A stretch of DNA of 56,482 nucleotides. It comes from Nephromyces sp. MM_2019 (Eukaryota; Apicomplexa; Aconoidasida; Nephromycida). The notes beneath the pieces were generated by a model, which saw only the letters and a list, made by a program, of their open reading frames with translations, had not been told where the DNA came from and ran no database searches. The stretch covers positions 13,254 through 69,735 of the forward strand of contig JADHZB010002059.1 in assembly GCA_015657535.1 (NCBI GenBank). Direction: 5' to 3'. The translations under genes were made by a program, and so were the position numbers. Positions 1 through 11,600 of the stretch are shown here, one piece after another. The first letter of the stretch is position 1; each line of letters starts with the position of its first letter.

Positions 1-236
1 TGTATGTGTGTTTTTGTTTATGTGTGTGTATGTGTGTTTTTGTTTATGTGTGTGTATGTGTGTTTTTGTTTATGTGTGTGTATGTGTGTTTTTGTTTATG
101 TGTATGTATGTGTGTTTTTGTTCATGTGTGTGTGCTTTGTTTGTGTATGTGTTTTGTCTGTGTATGTGTGTGTATGTATTTGTATGTATTATATATATAA
201 ATATATATATGCAACTATATAAAATTGTGTGTGTAG
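1..236 (+). repeat. TG-rich intron end with a 26-bp tandem repeat
   Basis: Positions 1-130 hold about five copies of a 26-bp unit with the core TTTTTGTTTATGTG, followed by irregular TG/TA sequence. The stretch ends in GTGTGTGTAG at 236, the acceptor of the first visible CRMP exon. It is the 3' part of an intron that starts left of the window. Long Cys/Val reading frames here are by-products of the TG repeat. Confidence 0.75.
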
Positions 237-487
237 TGGTATCCAAATTACAAGCTTATCTAGACACATTGTGTGGTGCAAATTATCGTTATAGAAAGCT
301 TAATTCACAACCCTTGTGTGTACCTACAAATAATCTAATTTATAATGAATCAAAAAATGATGGAAAATGTGTAAATGATTGTGGGGAAGAAGTTGAGTGT
401 TTAGGTACAATTACAAGGAGGCAAAATTTAAAATCATTCAAGTATGCTAAAGAAACAGCTGCTGCTCAATTAAAATATTGTCGTAAG

Positions 488-528
<41 letters not shown>

Positions 529-1790
529 ATTGTGGATTTTGGTGCATGTGTGTGTTGTAGATTTTTGTGTATGTGTGTGTGTGTATTGTGGATTTTGGTA
601 TAGGTATGTGTTGTAGATTTTTGTGTATGTGTGTGTGTGTATTGTGGATTTTGGTGCATGTGTGTGTTGTAGATTTTTGTGTATGTGTGTGTGTGTATTG
701 TGGATTTTGGTGCATGTGTGTGTTGTAGATTTTTATGTATGTGTGTGTGTGTATTGTGGATTTTGGTGCATGTGTGTGTTGTAGATTTTTGTGTATGTGT
801 GTGTGTGTATTGTGGATTTTGGTGCATGTGTGTGTTGTAGATTTTTGTGTATGTGTGTGCTTGTGTAAATATGTGTTTATAGGTATATGTGTATGTGTAT
901 ATAAATGTGTTTTGGAGAAGGGGGTTGGGGGAATATGCTTGCTTATATGTGTGTGCCACACCCAGATACACCCAAAATATAATCAACAATACACACATAT
1001 AAATAGATTGACGACACACACATACTCTTAAAATACTCAAAACTCTTTATTTATAGATTGTAATGAGGATTATAGGGGTAATGGATTAAATTATATTGGC
1101 TGTCAAAGTAGAACAAAATCAGGGCGTGTGTGTCAGAAATGGAGTGACCAAAAACCACACACACACACACACTCAAATTTCACTGACCTATATGAAAATC
1201 ACAATTTTTGTAGAAATCCAAATAACAGTTCATCAATTTGGTGTTGGACTTCTGATCCAGAAGTTATGTATGAAGAGTGTAAACCTTTGTGTAAGTTACA
1301 CAGACAAAATATTTTTATTGTGTGTGTGTATAGATTTGGTTGTGTGTATTCGTATGTATACATATATACAATAGATGGATTATTCACACCTCAATATATC
1401 TTGTGTGGTACTATACAATATATGAAGAGCATGCTTAAACACTCTAACATTTTATAGATATCTGAAAATCCATTCTATTTACACACAAACAATTTACACA
1501 TTTGATTACATATTGAAGTGTACATACACTTTTCTGTACTTACTCTTGCATACATACGTATACATACTTTTTCTTTATTTATACACACACTTTAAGGTTT
1601 ACTTGTATACACATTTAATTAGACACACATATAATTACACAGACATACATAAAATTTACACACATTATTCAATATATACATTGAACAATATGTATAAATA
1701 ATTCAATGTAAATACAAGTAAATCCACACTCCCATTACATTATCTATATCATTCATAAAATACACACATTGCCTTTACCCCTATTAATTA

Positions 1791-1846
<56 letters not shown>

Positions 1847-2218
1847 TAGGGAATTCACATCGCACTATTCAACCAAATGAAAAATTTGATATCTCAATTA
1901 TTGGTAAGAATATTGTGGGTGATTATTTCATAAGAATTATCGACAATACACACACATGTGGAAGTGAAAAAGCACACATATCAGAAACTATTAAACATAG
2001 CCCAAATGAAAGTCCTCATTTAGTTATAAGAAATGGATACACACAAAAATTAATATGGAAGAATTTCAAGGCAAAAACAACTGATAAATCATCCACACAC
2101 AAAATATGTATGTGCTATTCTTCACACACACATTACTTAGGAAAGCTTAAGCGTACACCCCCTTGTACATCCCTTGAACATTATTACACAGAGATTGGCC
2201 AGATTACAGTCAATGGTA

Positions 2219-2251
<33 letters not shown>

Positions 2252-2630
2252 ACAGGGTATATATATATATATATAAGAATAAGGTATTCATTATTAGATG
2301 TACATCTGTGTATTGAGTATCTATATCTTAGGAATATTTGAGTGTGTTTGTACACTACGTTAAACGATTTTATTTTGAGCGCATACATCTATAGATCTAT
2401 ATAGCTAAATTTATAATGTGTATATACACAAACATAATATATATACTATAAATATATATAGCTGACCTTATTATGTTTATATACACGAATATAATACACG
2501 CATGAGTAAAAAATCATATCTATGAGAAAATCGAATAAAAGTATATCTTTATAACCCCACCCCTCACTTTCTCTCTACATACATACACACACACACACAC
2601 ATACACACACACACACAAACACACACACAT

Positions 2631-2697
<67 letters not shown>

Positions 2698-5600
2698 TAC
2701 AAACACACATACACACACACAACACACACATACACACACATACACACATTCCCTTCAAATTTTTTTTTGGTGTGATTAGGCCCAGTATTTCCTGATTTAG
2801 ATAATCCACACACATTTAACACAAATTCAACCTTCAGTTTAAAGATTATAGGGCTTAATTTGGCTACACACAATCGTCTATTCCTTGTCAAAACATCACC
2901 TTTTGCTTGTCATAATTTGAGCCACTCTGTGAAATTACAAAAAGCCCTCCGTACTTACTCTGTATACAAAAAAAATTTATCAGAGGGGGCAATACCTTTA
3001 CTTGACTATAACCAAGAAATTTACACACACATTGCTATCAATCAAACTAAAGCTGTTAATTATACACACCTTGAAATGGGCTATGTAACTACAGACACAC
3101 TCAATATCCCTCAAACGGGTGATTTCACACTCTGTTGGCAACATACACACAATTCCCAAGAATCTATAGCCATCGCTCATCGTATCTTAATTCATGGTTT
3201 GTGTGTGTGTATGTGTGTGTGCATGTATATGTATGTGTGTGTGTATGTGTGTGTGCATGTATATGTATGTGTGTGTGTATGTGTGTGTGCATGTATCTGT
3301 ATGTGTGTGTGTATGTGTGTGTGCATGTATATGTATGTGTGTGTGTATGTGTGTGTGCATGTATATGTACGTGTGTGTGTATGTGTGTGTGCATGTATAT
3401 GTATGTGTGTGTGTATGTGTGTGTGCATGTATATGTATGTGTGTGTGTATGTGTGTGTGCATGTATCTGTATGTGTGTGTGCATGTATCTGTATGTGTGT
3501 GTGTATGTGTGTATGTATGTGTGTGTGCATGTATATGTACGTGTGTGTGTATGTGTGTGTGCATGTATATGTACGTGTGTGTGTATGTGTGTGTGCATGT
3601 ATATGTATGTGTGTGTGTGTGTATGGGGGTTCAGTGTATGGGTATATGTGTATGTGTACATGGGGATGTGAGTATATGGATATGTGTGTATGGGTATAGT
3701 TTCATTATATGTATGTATATAATGTATGGAAAATATACTTACTAGGATTAAATGATTTTTAGCTCATAATATTTCCCCCTCGTACAAATACACTTTGTAT
3801 ACCCCTAAAATTTGATTAATAATACACTTTACACACATGTATTTTATACACATACATTTTTACACACATACTTCCCCTTTATTGTGTGTATAGGTTTTGA
3901 TCTTGATAGGCATATTATCTCATCTCATAATAAAATTACGACAAAACCAGCCACTATCCCATTTTCAATATTTCTCACTGGTTCACACATTACTAAGGAT
4001 GATTTACTTGATAAACAAATTACACTTCAAACCCACTATAATACACACAAAATGTGTAATAATGGGGCAATATATGCAAAAACGACTGAGCTAGAACTAT
4101 TAAAATATAGTGACACTAACAAATCCCTTGTACTAGCTCGGTGAGTTAAATAATTGTATGTATATGTGTGTGATTTTCTTTGTATATATGTATAGCTTAG
4201 ATGTGTGTGTTTATATCTATATATATATATATATATATAATCATCCCTAAATGCACACACACAAACACATATAAATATAATCCCCCCCCCCCCCCCCCAC
4301 ACACACAATATATGTAAATAATTATATATATGTGTTTAGGAGTTTACAATGGGATAATTCAATTAATAATTCAACCAAAAATATATTGGGTATTTGTTTA
4401 TCATCAACTTTAAGTGATAAAAAGGTGAATTCAACACATCTGGGTATGTTGGAGATACACCCATTTTCAGAGTATAAATTAAGTGACATATATACAAATG
4501 TGTTAGATATAGAGGCTACACATTCAATCTCTATACTAGATATATCACACCCATTAATGGTTTTGTTTAATAAGGCTATTAATATAAGGAAAAACAGTAT
4601 AAAAGGTGTATTTTTAGATACATTTGAAAATATATCTGATTTCCCTATACAATTCATGTTTCTACCAAGTCCACACACAAACCAAATCCTTATTTTTTAT
4701 TTTTCACGTAAGAATTTGGGCCCCATATTTTGGTTATCATTAGATAATATAGAAAGCCCACATAAATGTGTAATTGATTACACTAATAATCCAATATCTC
4801 TATTTGTTAAGCCCAAACATAAACCTGTGATCGTTAAATATGATATGAGTGACCCTTTTCACATCAAAAAATTGCACACATCTCAACCCTTTGGGCCACA
4901 TATCTCATTAGCATCTATCTATGATTTCCAACTCACACAAGCTGTATCTTATTTAGTCTTAATTAATTCACACACAAGCAAACTTGATATCTTAGACCAA
5001 GACTTAAACCTTGTCAATTTCACCCCCAATAATTTATCACTGAATAACCCACATGATATATCGTGTATATACACCAACATGGATAAATCAAGCACTAAAC
5101 AATCACTCAACCATTGCTTTATTACTGATACACACAATAATCGACTTGTATGGTTAACTTTTGATCTCACTAATAAACATATACACATTAAGGATACTTA
5201 TGATAATTATCGTGATAACAATAACAATGAACCCTCAGCTATCCTATTCCAACCTTTATACACGAAAGCTGTTCTTTACTCAGACAAACCCCTTATATTT
5301 GTTTCACAGGTAAATACATATATATATATATACACGATAATATACATGACTGTAGATGTGAATAATTTCTAGATACACACACAGAGCGTTACACACTATT
5401 TACACATTACTGTATATAATTTCTACATGTACACACAGAAAATCACACACTATTTATACATAATTGTATATAATTTCTACATATAAACACAAAATCACAC
5501 ATCATCTATACATGATTATAGATGTGTATAATTTCTACACATACACACTCAAATAAATTACATGAATATAGATATGAATAATACATATAAATATATATAT

Positions 5601-8600
5601 ATTCAAACATAATATAAGTATGAATAATTCCTATATATACACACATGTACACACACGCACACACACACACACTCACACACAAATTCAATCTAACGGTTTC
5701 AGGCTAATAAATTTGATCCAAATTTATTTACGATTGATAAGGGGAAACTTATTTTATATTCTGAAATCAATTTATCATATAATCGTCCGTGTCTAATTAA
5801 ATCATTAGATATAATTAATTTGAGTAAACTATCACATACACACCAAGATATATATTTATTAATAATAAATCAAATAAATTCACAAGTTGTTATACAAATA
5901 CTTGATATTGAACAAACAGCAAGTGTGTCAAGTTTTCATTATTTTCATAATAATTTATATGAACAAGGACAAAATATTAAGGTTTCCCCCATATTTGGTA
6001 TGGATGCTACTAAAACATCAAATATACGTTGGTTTGAATTTGTTAATAATCCTGATTATCACATTTCAAAAGATTTCTTAAGTATAGATAAAACAACGGG
6101 TGAAATAAATGGTGTGTTTAATACTATACCAAAATCTGAATTAAATTTACAAATTAGAGGAAGAGGTGCTGTTAATAATTATGTGAAAGATTTCACTATA
6201 AAATTAGCTTGTAATGATGGACAATTTTTTAACTCTACACACTGTCAACTTTGCCCTATGGGTACATACAATCGTTTTGATTTAGTTGAGAAAGGTATTA
6301 GCCAAAATAATGCGTGTTTAAGTTGTGAACATAACAAAACAACTACATTTGAAGGCTCAACCAGTGATTCATTATGTGTATGTGATCGTGGTTATTATGG
6401 AGATTATAACAATACATGTACCCCTTGTAAAGCTGGTATGTATATATATGTGTGTGTGTTGGGGGGCAGAGTAGGGGAGCGAGGTGTGTGTTTGGGGAGG
6501 GGTGGGGTAGGTAGTAAAGAGTGAGGGGGAGGTTTGAGTGAATGTACATACAATGATTTGATGGGGGGTAATACAATTTATATTATTTTGATAATATATT
6601 ATTATATATATTTATATATATCTTATGTTGTGTATCATTTGTTGATGTATGTTGTTTAATTGTGTGTTTGTATATGGTTTACTATGTTGTGGTGTGTTTT
6701 GGTGTTGCTTATTGTATGTGTTGGATATTTTTTATGTAGTGAGAATTTTTTTAAAAAGATTTGAATAAGGAGAATAATGTGTATATCTCAAAAATAGAGA
6801 TCTATAACTATGATAGACAATAAAAAACGTGTGTGTGTGTACATAAAATATATAGGCCAATGGAAAGAAACTAAGGGCAATACTAAATGTATTGGTGAAT
6901 GCCCTGAATTTTCATCGACTACAGTGATTGGTGCTAGTTCACCCGATAGCCGTCGATGTGAATGGTAAGAATACAACGAATTTTATAACTAATTTACACA
7001 CAAGATACGCACACATTAACACCCAATAATCTATTATGTATAAAATAACTTAGGAATACACATATACGGCACCTATATAATTTGATTAACTATTTCAATA
7101 TATACACATGATTAGAGATTTACACCATAATAAGAACGATTTAGATGAGACATATACTTGATTAATATACATTGAGATACAAATCAACTCATATAAAATG
7201 AGCACCACAAATCAACATAATATATATATATATTTATATATATATATAAACCTTTTTATTATATCCAAAAGTGACTCGCTTTAAAAATCCAACGATAATA
7301 CACCCTCCCCACACTCATATATATATATATATATATACATACACAAGCACATACATACACACACATACATAAAGATATACATACACATACACAGACACAT
7401 ATACACACACATACATACACACACATACACACACGGATACACACACATACATACACATGTACACATACACATACATAAACACATACATACAAATACACAC
7501 AGCAAACCAGGGTATCATCAAGTAGGCCAAAAGGAGTCTATAGCATGTGAAAAAGTTGAACAGGGGTATTACTCAAAAGGGGGTTATTTAGCTAAGCCAA
7601 TCAAATGCCCTACAAATACATTTACAGGGAAAGATTATTCAAAGACCTCTATTGGTATTGCAAATAGTTTAAATGTTTGTCAATGTCAAGCAGGACACGA
7701 GCCTATCAATCCTACACACCTTTCTAATCAATCATCTGTAGAGTACAAGTTATATAGGAGTATAATTGATGAAAATCCAGATGAATTTGGGGCTGGTAAA
7801 TTAGATCATGATCAAATATGTATACCCTGTGGAAACAAACGATGGAAGAATAATGTATCTAATGGAATTTGTAAACCTTGTCCTACACATTCATATAGTG
7901 CGGACTCAACACCTACTAGCCCCCTCAGTTGCACACTGTGTGATAAGGGCTACTTTGAAACTGGTATGACCTCTTCACCGTGTGCAGAATGCCCTAACAA
8001 TCATTTCTGTGTGGGCTCTATATCTCTCAACCCTGAATTTGGCCTATTTGAGAAGAAAACTATCCAATGCCCTGATCATAGTGTCACTATACCCCCTAAT
8101 CATCTTAATGATCATCCTATACGTTGCATGTATGTGCTTGATGTGTAAATTTCTTCGTGTGTATTTTATTAAAGGGTGTGGGTTATGTGGGTTTGGGTGT
8201 GTGGATTTGGTTTGTGTGACTTTGAATATGTGGTTTTCGTTTATGTGAGCTTATATATTTTGCTTTCTGTGGGTTTGATTTCGTTGTGTTCTACTTAGTG
8301 TGTGTTTTATTTGGGTGTTGTATTAATTGGAAATGTGTAGATAATAAAAGTATGATTTGGACTTGTAGTGGTGTGCCATTGATCCTTCTTTTGGGGTAGT
8401 ATAGATAATCTAATTTTGTTGGTGTATATGAACATGTATATGTTGATGTTTTAAGCATATAACATTTACAAAATTCTTTATAACTGAATTGATGAATAAT
8501 TTATAGCTTCACTGTTTTAAATGTATTTTTGCACCTTATAGATATGTAGCTATATGATCTTGAATGATCTCAACTCAATTATATCAATTTCATTTTTATT

Positions 8601-11600
8601 TAGCTTTATATTATCTTAGTTTATGTGTAAAATAAATGTGTCATTTTGTATACTTTGAAGCGTGTGTATTTATATTATTCAATGATTAGGGCTCAATCTC
8701 ATATACCCAATGAATAACATATAACTTCTGATGTGTCTTTTTTTATATATGAATACATGCAAACACACACACACATATATATATATATATAGATATATAA
8801 ATAATCATTCACCGTTGTATTTAATATGTAATTGATAGATCTACACTTTTTCCAATGAACATAACACTGTACATACACACAATTTTTCTCTGCTTTTTAT
8901 TTTTCAAGGTGTGAATTAGGCTATGAATTTTTAGGTATGCAGGCAGGTTATAATATCATTAGGTGCCAGAAAGTAAGATTAAATGCATACAAAGATTTCA
9001 TTGGTAACACACCTGCTATCAATTGCCCCTCTGGGAGTATTACTAAGACAAAAGGTTCAAAATCTATCCTAGACTGTGAGTGTAAAGTTGGTTATTATCT
9101 ACCTGAAAACCAAACACATTGTGAGGTAATATGATTAGGTTCAAAATGTGTGTTATATTTTGTGTTTATATATATATAACATAATGTTGATATGTTCTGG
9201 GGTATATATTTACAATATTTTGGTGATAAGCTTTGGTGATGTATAAAGTATATACATATATGGCACATTTTGAGGGTGTATGTAGTATTGATATGTGTAC
9301 ATAAAGTTTAAAATTATAAGTCTACATGTTTTATTTAGTTAAAGTTATATGTTTCCAGTTGTATAGAAACGAAATCATATTATGTATATACTAGAAAAGC
9401 CTAGTTAAATATCCTTTCAACTCATCTTCAAACGTACTTTGCACACTCATACACAATTTTAACTCTTTACTCATAACTACAATAATTTATATATACACAC
9501 AATACATCCTTATACCCATTCTCAACTTGACAGCTATGTCCTTTGGGACACTATTGCCCTGGTGGACGTGGTGTAGATGGTAAGATGGTACCACCAAAGC
9601 CATGTGCACATTTTAATTTTAATAAGGATACCGTTGGGCTTGGTTCAGGGAGTGAATTCGATTGTATGTGTAAACCTGGGTACACATTACCCGACGTAAA
9701 GGTATACAATATCACAAGTTTGGCCTGTATCCCTTGCCCTGTTGATCATTATAAAGATACAACTGGGAATCATAAATGTACAAAATGTGATGAAAATAGT
9801 GATACAGCAGGTGTCACTGCAGCTAACAACAAGAAATTATGTTTGTGCTCGCCTGGGCATTATTTTGATGGGAGCTGTAAAATGTGTAAGAATCCCAAGG
9901 TTTTCTGCCCAGGAGGGGAAACTTCATCCTCCCTTTCATTTTTACAAGACCCAGAGCCCCCCTACTCATTAAGATTAGGTTATCAGTACACTCGAAATGA
10001 GTTACCTATCAACAGCGGAGTGATTTCAAGCATTAACCCAACTCGTTTACTCAGTTTTACACACAATAATACATATATATACTCGAGTAGCATACCAAAG
10101 ATTGTAAGCAATACATTGGCACACCATAAATATTACAACTATAGTTTTGTTGAATCTGGAGACCCCCAGATGCCTGTGGGCTGCCCAAACAATACTCGAG
10201 TACCCCCTGGTGTATCCGCCGCTACAACATTTGATGATTGTAAGTATCAGTGAAATTGAGTCGTATATATTTGTATGTACACATTAGAAATAAAAATATT
10301 TTCTTAAATAGGTAAATGTGACAAGGGCTACTCATTCACGAGCAAAGATATTACTACAAATACTAAGGTGTGTTCAAAATGTCCACCAGGATATTTTAAG
10401 AGTACTATTGAGGATACTAAATGCACTGGGAAATGCCAACCAAATTCACAGTCTAAAGAAGGCTCATCAATCCAAGCCCAATGCTATTGTAATGAAGGTT
10501 ACTACTTTGCAAATCAAGCTTGTTTGATATGTCCAGAAGGTTCATACTGTGCTGGTGGTTTTCAAAATCAAGGTTATTTCAATTCTCTATCTACTAATGA
10601 ATCTACGAATGTATACAGTGAAGATTCTAATGTACATACACCTCCATATGCATTACCAAATTATTACTTGATCAAAGTAAATGAAGAATTGAGGCATAAA
10701 TCTGATTGGATATTTTTCCAATGCCCCATTGAAGATTCATGTTTGGGTAAGAATCAGTGCTATGAAACTATGAACAACTTCCTGTGTAGTGAGTGTCGTT
10801 ACAGCTACACCAATCGTTTACAAGAGAATCAGATATGTGAAAGTTGCCCCCCATTTGCTCTGAACGTCTCATTAATAACACTACTTTATGTATGCCAGAT
10901 CTTCTTTAACATCTTCATGACATTTATCAATGTTTCTGCGGGCTATAATAGGAAATCTATACACTCGATTGTTATTAAGATTGCTACCAATTTCTTAACA
11001 TGTATGTCTGTACTTAAGATATTAAGATTTGAGAATTCACAGCTCCCAAATTGGTTCAAAACATTTTCTAATACATCACCAAGCCTTAATCTCCTTGATA
11101 TAAATGACTTGAAGATATCTGTCGATTGTTTATTTCGTTCACATCCCGAAATTACACATGCTGAGGCTTACTTTAGATCAATGCTATTCTACTTCTTTTT
11201 ACCTGTGCTTCTACCTATATTTGTTACCATCATTATGATAGCCGTGGTGAAATTTATCAAACATGCAAGAAAAGATCAGATCCGTAAGAAACTTAATCTA
11301 TTACAACAATCCGAAAAATTGAGTTTAGAACATATATATAAAGGTTTGATTAAAGAATATGAAAATGAGCGCATTCTAATGATCATGAGATACATCCCTA
11401 CACCTGGTGAATCTCGCCAGAAACGTTTTATGAAACTCTTGGAAGATATGATTCCAATCTATGTAACACTATTGTTTTATGTACACACAAGTACAACTTC
11501 AAGGATGTTGAGTTTATTCGAGTGTGCGGAGATTGATTTGGGAGAAGAAAATGCTTCTAAGTATGTTCTCAGAGCTGCTATGAGTGTAGAATGTATCATT

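Larger units (their letters stand above)
1850..4140 (+). other. Three exon-encoded repeat modules of the CRMP-like protein
   Basis: Exons 3 (1850-2215), 4 (2780-3196) and 5 (3894-4140) each encode a module with a beta-rich opening: FDISIIGKNI, FSLKIIGLNL and FSIFLTGSHI. The first two end in a Cys-containing strand (KICMCYS, FTLCWQH) and the third has a Cys in HKMCNN. The resemblance suggests duplication of an extracellular beta domain. Exons 3 and 4 are phase 1-1. Thr-His and Asn-Thr-His runs encoded by ACACAC tracts are scattered through them. I do not recognise the fold by name. Confidence 0.55.
6211..10860 (+). other. GCC2/GCC3-type cysteine-rich module array of the CRMP-like protein
   Basis: Exons 7-12 encode about nine modules ending in CxCxxG(Y/H): CVCDRGYYG, CECKPGYH, CQCQAGHE, MCELGYE, CECKVGYY, CMCKPGYT, CLCSPGHY, CKCDKGYS and CYCNEGYY. 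Between them are CPxGxYC and CxxCPxGxY motifs such as CPLGHYCPGG and CPEGSYCAGG. This is the ephrin-receptor-like/GCC2-GCC3 pattern of CRMPs and of related ciliate surface proteins. The CECKPGYH junction is formed only after splicing of exon 8 to exon 9, which supports that join. Confidence 0.85.

Noticed and set aside
4..222. Overlapping Cys/Val/Tyr-rich frames (CVCVCV pattern)
   Set aside because: All frames stay open only because TGTGTG/TATG repeats contain no stops; the region is an intron ending at 236.
515..860. CRISPR-like array appearance
   Set aside because: There is no alternation of constant repeats with unique spacers; the units are head-to-tail TG minisatellites, in a eukaryotic intron.
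447..1040. Minus-strand Thr/His-rich frames
   Set aside because: They are the complement of the TG minisatellite in the CRMP intron, and their codon content follows the repeat unit.
1796..1849. Possible telomeric or subtelomeric repeat
   Set aside because: The TG runs are simple dinucleotides; no array of TTTAGGG or TTTTAGGG units is present anywhere in the window.
2520..2891. Minus-strand VCVCVY frame
   Set aside because: Complement of a CA tract inside the intron 2216-2779.
3135..3745. Long frames on both strands across the 34-bp array
   Set aside because: Repeat-driven; the true exon ends at 3196 and the next starts at 3894 in the expected phase.
7259..7530. Minus-strand Cys/Val-rich frames
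   Set aside because: Complement of the CATA/CACA tract before the acceptor at 7502.
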